NCBI RefSeq assembly: GCF_014200505.1
Contig: NZ_JACHBX010000002.1
Span: 930,001-994,000 of the forward strand
Direction of reading: 5' to 3'
DNA length: 64,000 bases
Source: Massilia aurea
GTDB lineage: Bacteria; Pseudomonadota; Gammaproteobacteria; Burkholderiales; Burkholderiaceae_D
Part shown: one piece after another, positions 1-8,631 of the stretch
Numbering within the stretch: position 1 is the stretch's first letter
Layout of the letters: each line of letters starts with the position of its first letter
Notes under the pieces: generated by a model
Seen by the model: only the letters and a program-made list of their open reading frames with translations
What the model was told of the DNA's origin: nothing
The model's database searches: none
Translations under genes and position numbers: made by a program

Positions 1-303
1 CGCGGCGAGATGCTGCCGGCGCTTGCGGTCCCGGCACCTGCTGGTGCGCCGACAGCGGCGGTATCACCGGCCGCGGCGCCACCACGCGCCGACGCGCAGC
101 AGGGGCAGGCGCCTTCCGCGCCCGCACCGGCGGCCCCGCCAGCCATGCGCGTGTATGAACTCAACCAGCAACCCGAACCCGCGCCGCTTCCTGGCCTGCG
201 CATCGTGCAGGTCCTGGTCATCCTGGCCGCCTGCTTTGCCCTGTTTGCGCTCGGCCTGTGGCGCGGCCGCAGCACCCCTCAACCTGTAAGGAGTACCTCA
301 TGA
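1..303 (+). CDS. C-terminal part of a membrane-anchored protein, possibly CobN/HmuS-like (partial)
   Basis: The frame is open from the window edge to a TGA at 301-303, so this is the 3' end of a longer gene. The visible part has a Pro/Ala-rich linker, a short conserved-looking stretch (MRVYELNQ), one transmembrane helix (about IVQVLVILAACFALFALGL) and a short basic tail. It overlaps the next gene by ATGA. The following ExbB-like and DUF2149 genes and a TonB receptor match the hmu-type layout, in which a large CobN-like chelatase homologue comes first. I therefore suspect a CobN/HmuS-like protein with a C-terminal anchor, but its catalytic region lies outside the window. A separate small membrane subunit starting at the ATG at 10 is possible. 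Confidence 0.5.
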   Translation, partial: RGEMLPALAVPAPAGAPTAAVSPAAAPPRADAQQGQAPSAPAPAAPPAMRVYELNQQPEPAPLPGLRIVQVLVILAACFALFALGLWRGRSTPQPVRSTS

Positions 304-743
304 TCGATCACTTGTCCTATGCCTGGCTGCACGACGCCGTCAGCTGGCTGCTCACGCCTTCGCTGGTGGCGCTGCTGGCCGGCTGCGCCATTGCGCTGGT
401 CGAATCCGGCATCGCCGTCGGCGAGCGCTTTCACGGGCTGGCCCGGTTGCGCGCGTCCGGCAACATCGAGCACGTGCAGAAGCTGGCCCGTCACCGTCTG
501 GAGCGCGCCGACCTGCTGGCGCGCATCCCGCCGATGCTCGGCCTGATGGCCACCATCATTCCGCTCGGGCCTGGCCTGGCCGCGCTGGGTGAAGGCGATC
601 CGGCCAAGCTGGCCAGCGCCGTGACGGTTGCCTTCGATGCGACCGTGCTGGGCCTCATTGCCGGCATCGCCGGTCTGGTGATCGGCAAGCTGCGCCGCCG
701 CTGGTACGAAGAGACGCTGGACGCGATGGAGCCGCTGGCATGA
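300..743 (+). CDS. MotA/TolQ/ExbB-family proton channel subunit
   Basis: A 147-residue inner-membrane protein with three hydrophobic segments (roughly residues 13-35, 75-95 and 108-130) and a cytoplasmic basic end. This is the reduced architecture of the MotA/TolQ/ExbB family. An AAGGAG at 288-293 fixes the ATG at 300. The start overlaps the previous stop (ATGA), and the stop overlaps the next start the same way, so translation is coupled through the block. With the DUF2149 partner it probably forms an ExbBD-like, proton-driven complex dedicated to the neighbouring metal/heme uptake genes. It is shorter than typical ExbB (about 240 residues). The family call is firm; the substrate is inferred from context. 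Confidence 0.8.
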   Translation: MIDHLSYAWLHDAVSWLLTPSLVALLAGCAIALVESGIAVGERFHGLARLRASGNIEHVQKLARHRLERADLLARIPPMLGLMATIIPLGPGLAALGEGDPAKLASAVTVAFDATVLGLIAGIAGLVIGKLRRRWYEETLDAMEPLA

Positions 744-1066
744 GCGCCCCGGCACGTGGCCGTCTGCGCCTGTACCGCCATCTCGATGCGCGCTTCGACC
801 AGAGCGACGAAGACCCGCGCGCGAGCCTGGTCAACCTGGTCGACGTGATGCTGGTCTTTGCCTGCGGCCTGATCGCGGCGATCGCCGGCTCGCAAGGGGC
901 CATCAAACCGCCGCAACCGGTCGAGAAGGGCCGCCAGATCGAGCGCCCCGCCAGCGGCGTCACGCAGGACGGCAGCGGTTACGACCGCGTCGGCGAAGTC
1001 TATCGCGATCCCAAGACCGGCAAGCTGGTGCTGATCGAGCCCACGGCAACCCCCGCAAAAAAATAA
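740..1066 (+). CDS. DUF2149 protein, ExbD/TolR-like partner of the proton channel
   Basis: A 108-residue protein with a short cytoplasmic N-terminus, one transmembrane helix (about residues 32-50, NLVDVMLVFACGL) and a periplasmic tail. The Asp at the start of the helix recalls the proton-carrying Asp of ExbD/TolR. DUF2149 proteins are usually encoded beside a MotA/TolQ/ExbB protein and a CobN-like chelatase, for example as HmuV in hmu heme operons, and the arrangement here matches. The start overlaps the stop of the channel gene (ATGA). The TonB receptor begins 8 bases after the stop. Function as an energising subunit is inferred from topology and context. Confidence 0.75.
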   Translation: MSAPARGRLRLYRHLDARFDQSDEDPRASLVNLVDVMLVFACGLIAAIAGSQGAIKPPQPVEKGRQIERPASGVTQDGSGYDRVGEVYRDPKTGKLVLIEPTATPAKK

Positions 1067-1074
1067 AGAAAATA

Positions 1075-3168
1075 ATGAAAACCACCTTGTTGCGCGCGCT
1101 GCCGGCCACCATCGGCCTGCTGTGCGCCACCGGCGCCTTCGCCCAGGCCGTCCCCACCGTCACCATCCACGCCGGCGCGGGCGACGGCGGCCTGGCGCTC
1201 GACCGCCCCAACAGCACCGGCAGCCGCCTGGATATCAGCACGCTCGACCTGCCGGCCAGCGCCGAGACCCTCAACGCCGCGACGATCGCGGCGCGCGGCG
1301 ACCTGTCGGTCAAGGACGCCGTGACCCGCACCACCGGCCTGACCGACAGCAGCTCGCCCGGCAGTGGCATCAGCTATTCGGCGCGCGGCTTCAATGGCAA
1401 CAGCTCGGTCGCGCTGCTGGAAAACGGCCAGCGCCTGCTGGTCGGTTCCGGCACCGCCACCTATCCGTCCGACCCATGGGGTTACGACACCATCGAGGTA
1501 TTGCGCGGCCCCGGTTCGGTGGTCCATGGCAGCGGCACGACCGGCGCCATCATCAATGCGGTGCGCAAGGCGCCGCGCCGTGAAGCATCACTTGAAGTGA
1601 TGGGCGGCGTTGGCGGTGGCCAGGCGCTGCGCGCCGGCGTGGGCGCCACCGGCGCGCTGGGCGAGCAGGGTGCATTCCGCATCGATGCCTATGCCGGCCG
1701 CAGCGACGGCTTCATCGAACGCGGCGAGGCGCGCCACGGCAAGATCCTGACCAGCATGACCACGACGCTCGCGCCAGGCGTGACGCTGTCGGCGCAACTC
1801 GATCACGCCGAGCAGGAACCAGTGCGCTACTTTGGCACGCCGCTGGTGAACGGCGCCCTGGCCGAACAGCTGCGCGACGAGAACTACAATGCAGGCGACG
1901 CCGTGCTGCGCTACGTCGACGACAAGGCCGTTGCGCGCCTGGACTGGCAAGCGGCCCCAAACCTTGCCATCAGCAACGAGCTGGCGTACTTCAAGGCGCG
2001 TCGCGACTGGCGCAATATCGAATCGTATGCCTATGACCCGGTGCGCAATGTGGTCGACCGCAGCGACTACATCGGCATCCGCCACAATCAGGAGCAGACC
2101 GCAAACCGCCTGGAAGCGCGTTACCAGCACGGCGCCAACCAGATCGTCGCCGGCTGGGAAGTCTCGACGATCAACTTCCGGCACACGAACAATGCGCCGT
2201 ACGGCGGCGCGTCGACCGTCGCGCCGACCGGCTTCGATCCGGGCAGTTTCAGCGACACGACCGATGCCTTCGTGCCGAACTTCGCGACCGACACGCTGAC
2301 GCACGCGTTCTACGTGGAAGACGCCTACCGCGTGAACGAACGCCTGCTGCTCACGGCCGGTGCGCGCCATGACCGCTACAAGGTTGACTTTCAAGACTTG
2401 CGTGCTGCAAGCGGCAATCACAACGCGACGCTGCGCTCGACCGCCGTGCGTCTGGGCGCTAGCTGGAAGCTGGATCCGTCCACGTCGCTGTACGGCCAGG
2501 TCAGCACCGGCAGCGACCCGGTCACGAGCCTCCTGTCGATGAACCTGGCCAACAGCCGCTTCAAGCTCACCGACGCGCGCCAGGTTGAGGCGGGAATCAA
2601 GGGTGTGCTGGATGGCGGTGCGGCCGAATGGACTGCGGCGCTGTACCGCATCGAGAAGGACGACATCATCACGCGCGACCCGGACAACGCTGCCATCTCC
2701 AGGCAGGGCGGGTCGCAAACGTCGCAGGGTGCGGAAGTCAGCGCCAGTGTGCGCCTGGCGCAGGCCTGGCGGATCGAGGGCAATCTGGCGTACACGCAGG
2801 CCAAATTCGATGCGCTGCTTGAGTCGGGCGCAGGGGGAAGCAGCATCTCGCGCGCCGGCAACCGGCCTGCCGACGTACCGAAGCTGTCATCCAACCTGTG
2901 GCTGACGTACCGCACTGCAGGTTGGCGCACGAGCACCGGCCTGCGTTACGTGGGCGAGCGCTTCATCAGCAACGCCAATACGCAGACGCTGCCGGCGTAC
3001 ACGACGCTCGACGCGTCGATCGGCTGGACCGTCAACCGCAATGTGCAGGTGCAGCTCAATCTGCGCAACCTGACCGACCGCCTGTATGCGATCACGAGCT
3101 ATGGCCCGACCCAGTCGCTGCTGGGTGACGAGCGGCATGCCGAGCTGACGGTCCACTGGCGCTACTGA
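1075..3168 (+). CDS. TonB-dependent siderophore-type outer-membrane receptor
   Basis: A 697-residue receptor. The signal peptide ends around AFAQA (residue 24), a plug domain spans about residues 50-155 (LRGPGSVVHGSG and GAIINAVRK), and a 22-strand barrel follows, ending in the aromatic C-terminus HWRY expected for BAM insertion. Plug and barrel resemble FhuA/FpvA-type ferric-siderophore receptors. It follows the ExbB-like/DUF2149 pair after 8 bases and is followed 11 bases later by a PepSY membrane protein, a pairing common for siderophore or heme uptake. No STN signalling domain is visible, so it probably does not drive its own sigma cascade. The ligand cannot be read from the sequence. Confidence 0.88.
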   Translation: MKTTLLRALPATIGLLCATGAFAQAVPTVTIHAGAGDGGLALDRPNSTGSRLDISTLDLPASAETLNAATIAARGDLSVKDAVTRTTGLTDSSSPGSGISYSARGFNGNSSVALLENGQRLLVGSGTATYPSDPWGYDTIEVLRGPGSVVHGSGTTGAIINAVRKAPRREASLEVMGGVGGGQALRAGVGATGALGEQGAFRIDAYAGRSDGFIERGEARHGKILTSMTTTLAPGVTLSAQLDHAEQEPVRYFGTPLVNGALAEQLRDENYNAGDAVLRYVDDKAVARLDWQAAPNLAISNELAYFKARRDWRNIESYAYDPVRNVVDRSDYIGIRHNQEQTANRLEARYQHGANQIVAGWEVSTINFRHTNNAPYGGASTVAPTGFDPGSFSDTTDAFVPNFATDTLTHAFYVEDAYRVNERLLLTAGARHDRYKVDFQDLRAASGNHNATLRSTAVRLGASWKLDPSTSLYGQVSTGSDPVTSLLSMNLANSRFKLTDARQVEAGIKGVLDGGAAEWTAALYRIEKDDIITRDPDNAAISRQGGSQTSQGAEVSASVRLAQAWRIEGNLAYTQAKFDALLESGAGGSSISRAGNRPADVPKLSSNLWLTYRTAGWRTSTGLRYVGERFISNANTQTLPAYTTLDASIGWTVNRNVQVQLNLRNLTDRLYAITSYGPTQSLLGDERHAELTVHWRY

Positions 3169-3179
3169 TCGGGATTGCG

Positions 3180-4625
3180 ATGGCTTCGATGAAGCGCCAG
3201 CTGCACCTGTGGCATCGCTGGCTTGGGATCGGTATCGGCGTGCTCGTGCTGCTGTGGTTTGGCTCGGGCATCGTGATGATGTACGTCCCGTATCCCGAGC
3301 TCACTGAGGCGGAGCGCCGCATCTGGCTTGCGCCGCTCGATCCGACGCGGGTCCAGGTGAGCGCAGATGCGGCGTGGCGCGAGACGGCATTGCAGGGCAT
3401 GCCCGATGCGGTGCGCCTGAATACGGTCGCGGGCCGCCCGGCCTGGCATTTTGGCCATGACGGCACCTGGAACTCGGTGTGGGCCGACAACGGCGCCGTG
3501 CTCGTGGTCGACGAGCAGGTAGCGTCGAGCAGTGCACGCAGCGCGGCGCCGGATGCGCGTTCGCTGTCGTTCGAAGCGATCGACGTGGACCAGTGGACGT
3601 TCGGCGCGGTGCGCGTGCACCAGCCGCTGCTGCGCGTCACGGCCGACGATGACGTTGGCAGCGTGGTGTACGTCTCGAGCCGCACCGGCGAATTGGTGCG
3701 CGACACGATACGCAGCGAGCGCGCCTGGAACTGGGTTGGCGCCGTCGTCCACTGGATCTACGTCACGCCACTGCGCAAGCAGAACGAAGCATGGCGCCTG
3801 GCCGTGATGTCGACGTCCGGCGTCGCACTGCTGCTGGCCGTGACCGGCATGGTGCTGGGCGTCCAGCGGCTGCGCGTGCAACGCCGTTACGCGGGCGGGC
3901 GCATGTCGCCGTACAAAGGCTGGCAGGGCTGGCACCACTGGCTGGGCCTGAGCGGCGGTGTGCTCGTCATCACCTGGCTGTTCAGCGGCTGGCTGTCGGT
4001 CGGTCCTTTCGGCTTTCCGTCCGACCCTGGCGCGACCGCGCAGGATCGCCTTGCATTCGCAGGCGGGGCGCTGGCCAGCGACGACCTGGCAATCGACGCG
4101 GCCGCATTGCTGCGCGCGCATCCCGGCACGCTCGAACTGGAATGGCGCCGCGTGGGCGGCACGCTGTACCTGAGCGCCCTGGGCCGCACCGTGCGCACGC
4201 TGCTGCGCGCGCAGGATGGCGCCGTGTCCAGCGTGCTGCCGCAAGCGCTGCTGCTGCGCAGCGCGCAAGCCATTCGGCCTGGTGTGGCAATGACGACGAC
4301 AATGCTGAGCGACGCTGACGACTATTACTACGGTCATCATCGACAGGCGTCCTTTCCGGTGCTGCGCACCCGTTTTGCCCTGCCGGACGCGCCGGTGTTC
4401 TACATCGATGCGGTGCATGGTCGCGTGGCCGGTTTCGTCGACCGCGACACGCGCTGGAACCGCTGGCTGTTCAACGGCATGCACCAAATGGATTTTGCAT
4501 TCCTGCGCAACCGGCCCGTATGGGATGTGGCCGTGATTGCCCTGTGCACGCTGGGGGCTGCGTTGACGTCGACGGGGCTGGTGCTGGGCTGGAAGCGTCT
4601 GCGCAAGCGCACGCGCGTGGCGTGA
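3180..4625 (+). CDS. PepSY-domain membrane protein (PiuB-like, putative ferric reductase)
   Basis: A 481-residue inner-membrane protein with four main helices: near residues 13-35, 203-225, 258-277 and 452-472. Large periplasmic regions carry PepSY-type segments between them. Histidines sit at or near the helices (HLWHRWLG at the N-terminus, GWHHWLGLSGG, and GMHQMDF near the C-terminus), as in PepSY proteins that bind heme and reduce ferric-siderophore complexes. It lies 11 bases behind the siderophore-type receptor, in the same operon. A role in releasing iron from the imported ligand is inferred from family and context. Confidence 0.8.
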   Translation: MASMKRQLHLWHRWLGIGIGVLVLLWFGSGIVMMYVPYPELTEAERRIWLAPLDPTRVQVSADAAWRETALQGMPDAVRLNTVAGRPAWHFGHDGTWNSVWADNGAVLVVDEQVASSSARSAAPDARSLSFEAIDVDQWTFGAVRVHQPLLRVTADDDVGSVVYVSSRTGELVRDTIRSERAWNWVGAVVHWIYVTPLRKQNEAWRLAVMSTSGVALLLAVTGMVLGVQRLRVQRRYAGGRMSPYKGWQGWHHWLGLSGGVLVITWLFSGWLSVGPFGFPSDPGATAQDRLAFAGGALASDDLAIDAAALLRAHPGTLELEWRRVGGTLYLSALGRTVRTLLRAQDGAVSSVLPQALLLRSAQAIRPGVAMTTTMLSDADDYYYGHHRQASFPVLRTRFALPDAPVFYIDAVHGRVAGFVDRDTRWNRWLFNGMHQMDFAFLRNRPVWDVAVIALCTLGAALTSTGLVLGWKRLRKRTRVA

Positions 4626-4675
4626 CCAGGCACACGCTGACGTGCGTAGTACGCGATTGAGCGAAGTTGATTTGA

Positions 4676-4743
4676 ACGCGTGGACGGCATAGCCGCCCAC
4701 CCTACATTGAAGCGTAGGGTGGATGGCTATGCCATCCACGCGT
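4676..4743. repeat. Palindromic intergenic repeat, GTAGGGTGG family, copy 1
   Basis: A large inverted repeat between two convergent genes. The left arm runs from ACGCGTGGACGGCATAGCC to CACCCTAC, the right arm from GTAGGGTGGATGGCTATG to CCACGCGT, around an 8-base centre (ATTGAAGC). Each arm can also fold on itself. A second copy with the same GTAGGGTGG and CCCACGCG modules lies at 45764-45837. Placement suggests a REP/BIME-like element that may also act as a bidirectional terminator. Confidence 0.75.
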
Positions 4744-4791
4744 CCAACGGTCGTCACTGCACCACAAAGCGCGATTGGCTTGCACACCCGA

Positions 4792-5559
4792 TCAGCGCTT
4801 CTGCCCCAACCCCGTCGCACTCCAGTAAATCCCGCCCAACAGATGATTCAGGTACTGCGGATCGCGGTACATCTCACCATTGTGGCCCAGCGTGGTGACG
4901 AATACGCGCCCCTGTTCGTGCCGGTGGTGCCAGGCGATCGGGTGGTCCTTGCCCATGCCCTTGACCGTTTGCCCCGGCCAGATCTTCGTCGTGTCGTAGC
5001 TCGACTCGTCCACGCTCAGCACCGTGTCGATCTTCACCTGGTACGGATTGGTCGTGACGTAGAACTCGTCGCTCCAGATCCAGCGTGCCGGCAGGCCGAA
5101 GGTCGCGGGGAAGTTCTGGTCGACGACCGTCACCACGCCCGTCTGCAGCTTCGGGTGCGGGCCGACCGAGCGGCCCACCATTTTTTCGTACCAGACCCAG
5201 TCGTTTGGCGGCGTGATCGCGGCGCGGTGCACGACGATCGCGTTGCCCCCGCCGCGCATGTATGCCTCGAACTTCGCGCGCTGCGCCGCGTTCAGCTCTT
5301 CGCCCGGCGTATTCAGGAACATCACGGCCGCGTACTGCGTCAGGTCGCCTTCGAACACCTGCGGCTTGTTGGTATAGGTCAGTTCGAACGCGTGCAGCTT
5401 GGCCATGCGCTCCAGGCTGTCACGTGCGATCGGGATGTACTCGTAGTGGTATTTGCCGGGCATGGCCAGCACCAGCAGCTTGAACTGGTCCTCGGCCATG
5501 CCGTCCGCTGCCGCTGCCAGCAGCAGCGCTGCGCCCAGCGCCCTGGTGATGCGTCTCAT
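4792..5559 (-). CDS. Secreted ThuA-domain protein (trehalose-utilisation-like)
   Basis: A 255-residue protein with a signal peptide ending near ADGMAE (about residue 22), then a single ThuA domain of class I glutamine-amidotransferase-like fold. Visible family features are VLAMPGKYHYEY near the start, AVMFLNTPGEELN, GGGNAIVVHRA and the end segment ITTLGHN-type VFVTTLGHNGEMYRDP. ThuA proteins are linked to sugar catabolism, but their reaction is poorly defined and the nucleophile Cys of true amidotransferases is absent here. It is the last gene of the minus-strand gluconate/glucan locus, 10 bases after the beta-helix enzyme gene, so a role in processing a released sugar is plausible. Confidence 0.8.
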   Translation of the reverse strand: MRRITRALGAALLLAAAADGMAEDQFKLLVLAMPGKYHYEYIPIARDSLERMAKLHAFELTYTNKPQVFEGDLTQYAAVMFLNTPGEELNAAQRAKFEAYMRGGGNAIVVHRAAITPPNDWVWYEKMVGRSVGPHPKLQTGVVTVVDQNFPATFGLPARWIWSDEFYVTTNPYQVKIDTVLSVDESSYDTTKIWPGQTVKGMGKDHPIAWHHRHEQGRVFVTTLGHNGEMYRDPQYLNHLLGGIYWSATGLGQKR

Positions 5560-5569
5560 ATCGGTGTCC

Positions 5570-8500
5570 TCAGTTGATCTGCGTTGCGTACAGCGCGTGG
5601 TGGGTCAGGATGAACAGCGTGCGCTTGTTTGCGCCGCCAAACAGCAGTTGCAGCGGGCGCTCCGGCACGTCGATGCGCCCCTTTTGCTTGCCGTCTTTGC
5701 CGTAGATGAAGACCTGGCCATTGGCCACGTACACGTCGCCATTCGGCGCGACTGCCGCGCCTTCGCCGCCGCGGTTGGCCACGAGCTTGAGGTCAGTGAT
5801 CCCGCCGCCAGCACCCACTACGCCGCTGAAGGTGCGGTTTTCCGAGCCGTTGGTAAACACCACGCGGCCGCCCACCGGGGCCGTGACGAAACCGTGCGTC
5901 TGCAGCGAATCGGCCCAGCGCCAGCCCAGGTGGTCTGCCGCGCCCTGGCGCAGCACGCGGTAGGCCGGCAGTGCCAGGCTGCCGTCGGGCGAGACGTATT
6001 GGTTGGCTTTCGGGAGCGCGACGTCGCGCGCGAACATCTCTGCCAACGTCGTGAATTCGTAGGTCTCGGGATTGAGCTGGTCCTTGAATTCGCCGTTCTG
6101 CCAGAAGTTGACGGGCACCGCGATGCGCCCACGACTCGACGCAATGCTGCGCGCCGCCACCGGCGTCGGCTGGATCATCGTCATGTCCAGGCCAGGCTTG
6201 CGCGGATCGAACGCATATACGCTCGCCTGCGGGCCATACGACGACAGCACCATCAGGTTGCCGCTGTTGTCGATCGCCAGGTTGACCGGGTCGAGCGGCG
6301 CATCGCGCACGACGACCAGGCCCTCATCCCTGGTCCAACTGAAGATGCGTTTCCAGTGACGGTCCACGAAGTACAGCTTGCCCTGCGCATCGACGGCGCC
6401 GCCGGCGATCGAATAGAAGCCACCTTCGAGCTTGGCCACCTTGCCGAGCGGCGCAGGCGCCTTGCGCTGCATGCCGCTGTAGTCGAACACGGCGAACTCG
6501 CGTTCGCGCACATCGAGCTTGTTGGAGACGTCGCGGATCGCGTTTTCGTAGGCGAACTTGCTGGCGCGCAGATAGGTCGCGCAGCCGGCATCGTCGCAGC
6601 TGGCAAAGCCGCTCTCGCCGTTCACATGCACATTACGAAAACGGATGTCGCTGGAATTGGTGATCAGGATCGCGGCCGGCATCGGCTTGTACGAACGCGT
6701 CACGCGGTAGCCGTGGTAGTTCGCAAACAGGATGTTCTTCGAGTTGCGGATCTCGACCGACACGGCATCGGCCCCGTCGCGCACTTCTTCCTCGGTCTGC
6801 GGTGCCAAAAATTCCCAGTTCTGCACATTGTCCAGCACGATCTCGGCGCGGATGTGGTGCTCGGCCGAGAGCTCGTAGACCTTGCCGGGCGTCGTCGTAT
6901 TGGTGACGTAGAAGCCGGCCTGCGCATAGCCGCTGGGCGACCAGATACCTGAGAACGTGCCGCCACCGCCGTCGGTCACCCAGACGCTTGGATACTGGCG
7001 GTCCCAGTGCGCGGTGGTGTCGAATTTGGCGTCCTTCTTGTACGGGTCGGCGCGGCTACCGTCGTACAGGCGCGTGCCGTGGCCGCCCTGGATGCGCACG
7101 TCGTCCACCAGCGACTGTTCGCCCGCACGCCACAGCAGCGCCACGGCGCGGTTGTTGACTTCACCGGTGGCCAGACCCAGGCCCGAGACGATGCCGTCGC
7201 CGCCGCGCGCACTTTCGAGCAGCGCCTTCGGGCTGCCGATGCCCTGGTACTGCGGCGAGCCATTCGGAATCACGAGTTGCGTCAGGCCCGGGTGCAGCGC
7301 GATGAGCACCGTGTCCGGCTTCATGCGGATCGTGTCGTTGACGACGTAGAAGCCCAGCGGCAGGTACACCGTGCGCTTGCTGTCGATGGCTTTCTGGAGC
7401 GCCACCGTGTCGTCGGTGCTGCCGTCGCCCTTGGCGCCGTACTCCAGGACATTGGCCCAGTCATTCGATGCCGGCAGCGCGCGCAGTGCGCGTGCGGGCG
7501 CCGCACTGGCCGGCAGCGCTGCCGTCTTGTAGTTGGTCGAGAACTGCCCAGGCTCACCCATCTGCTTGATGAACAGGCCGTAGTTGAATTCCTTCACCAG
7601 GTAGTCGCGGCCCTTGCCGGCCAGCGTCTTGCCGCTGTCGCGAAAGCGCACGAACGTCGGCACGTTGCGCGCGCTGGCGTTTTCCATGCCGACCTGCGTG
7701 TACACATTGTTCTCGTTGCTGACGATGAGCGCAGCGCGGCTTACGTTCTCGAAGTGCACGTCCTTGCCCCACAACCAGTCGCCATAACCGCGGTTGATCT
7801 CGACCCCGACAGGCGTATTGCGGATGTCGACATTGACCAGCGTGAGGCTGGCTTCATGCTCGCGGATCGCAGCGTCGCGCTGGCCGTCAAACGTCGAATC
7901 GAGCAGCGTGAACTGCCAGGCGGGCGAGGTCTTCTCGCTCAGGATGCCGTAGCGGCCACCGTGAAAGTTCAGGTTGTAGGCCACGTTGCCCACCTGGTAG
8001 ACACCTGCCAGGCCCGAGCCGATATGGAAATCGATGTGGCTCAGGTTCGAGTGCTGCGCCGTGTGCATGCGCACGGCGGCAGCAGCCGGGTTGCCGTCCT
8101 TGATCTCGAAGTCGACGTTCGACAGGGCCGAATAGAAGGTCGATGAATTGGCGTTGCGCACCGCCTTGCCGTCTTCCGCGCTGAACGGCACGGCGCTCGG
8201 CACCGGCATCGGTACCTTGCCCACGCTGTACTGGTCGCCGCCGGTGAAGATCACCATGTTCGCGACGCCCTTCTGGAAGCCGGGCGTGTTCTCAGCCAGC
8301 ACGAACACGGGACGTGTCGGCCCCACGCCATACACGCGCACCGCCAGCGGAATCAGAATCGAGCGCGTGACGCGATAGCGTCCGGATGGCAGGAACACCA
8401 CGCCGCCCTGGCCCCCGTTGGCCGCGCTGTTGATCGCTGCCTGCAGCGCGGCGCTGTCGTCGGTGACGCCGTCGCCGGTGGCGCGCACGACAATCGCGCG

Positions 8501-8611
8501 CGGGTCGACCGGCATGGCAGGGTAAGCCGACAGTGACGCGGCGGATGCGGTGGTGGAGAGAAGCAGCAAAAACGCGAGGGCGCGCGACAGTACAAACAGC
8601 CTTGTCATCAT
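5570..8611 (-). CDS. Secreted GH55-like tandem beta-helix enzyme with C-terminal beta-propeller
   Basis: A 1013-residue exported protein. After a signal peptide (about residues 1-24) come two pectate-lyase-3-type modules, each opening with the family signature (GDGVTDDSAALQAAI near 50; YGAKGDGSTDDTVALQKAI near 305). This is the two-helix layout of GH55 exo-beta-1,3-glucanases. From about residue 700 the sequence becomes NHL/SMP-30-like repeats (GGAVDAQGKLYFVD, LAIDNSGNLMVLS, AVAPNGDVYVANG), which suggests a gluconolactonase-type propeller. The start at 8611 has AAGGA 8 bases upstream; the frame continues upstream only through the neighbouring permease gene, out of phase with it. The substrate is not proven; the gluconate genes around it suggest a glucan or an aldonate-bearing sugar. 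Confidence 0.8.
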   Translation of the reverse strand: MMTRLFVLSRALAFLLLLSTTASAASLSAYPAMPVDPRAIVVRATGDGVTDDSAALQAAINSAANGGQGGVVFLPSGRYRVTRSILIPLAVRVYGVGPTRPVFVLAENTPGFQKGVANMVIFTGGDQYSVGKVPMPVPSAVPFSAEDGKAVRNANSSTFYSALSNVDFEIKDGNPAAAAVRMHTAQHSNLSHIDFHIGSGLAGVYQVGNVAYNLNFHGGRYGILSEKTSPAWQFTLLDSTFDGQRDAAIREHEASLTLVNVDIRNTPVGVEINRGYGDWLWGKDVHFENVSRAALIVSNENNVYTQVGMENASARNVPTFVRFRDSGKTLAGKGRDYLVKEFNYGLFIKQMGEPGQFSTNYKTAALPASAAPARALRALPASNDWANVLEYGAKGDGSTDDTVALQKAIDSKRTVYLPLGFYVVNDTIRMKPDTVLIALHPGLTQLVIPNGSPQYQGIGSPKALLESARGGDGIVSGLGLATGEVNNRAVALLWRAGEQSLVDDVRIQGGHGTRLYDGSRADPYKKDAKFDTTAHWDRQYPSVWVTDGGGGTFSGIWSPSGYAQAGFYVTNTTTPGKVYELSAEHHIRAEIVLDNVQNWEFLAPQTEEEVRDGADAVSVEIRNSKNILFANYHGYRVTRSYKPMPAAILITNSSDIRFRNVHVNGESGFASCDDAGCATYLRASKFAYENAIRDVSNKLDVREREFAVFDYSGMQRKAPAPLGKVAKLEGGFYSIAGGAVDAQGKLYFVDRHWKRIFSWTRDEGLVVVRDAPLDPVNLAIDNSGNLMVLSSYGPQASVYAFDPRKPGLDMTMIQPTPVAARSIASSRGRIAVPVNFWQNGEFKDQLNPETYEFTTLAEMFARDVALPKANQYVSPDGSLALPAYRVLRQGAADHLGWRWADSLQTHGFVTAPVGGRVVFTNGSENRTFSGVVGAGGGITDLKLVANRGGEGAAVAPNGDVYVANGQVFIYGKDGKQKGRIDVPERPLQLLFGGANKRTLFILTHHALYATQIN

Positions 8612-8631
8612 GGTGGTTTCCTTGAAACGGA

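Noticed and set aside
5453..6952. 499-residue plus-strand frame across the beta-helix gene
   Set aside because: Composition is rich in Arg, His, Val and Ala with no domain; the opposite strand encodes a clear protein.
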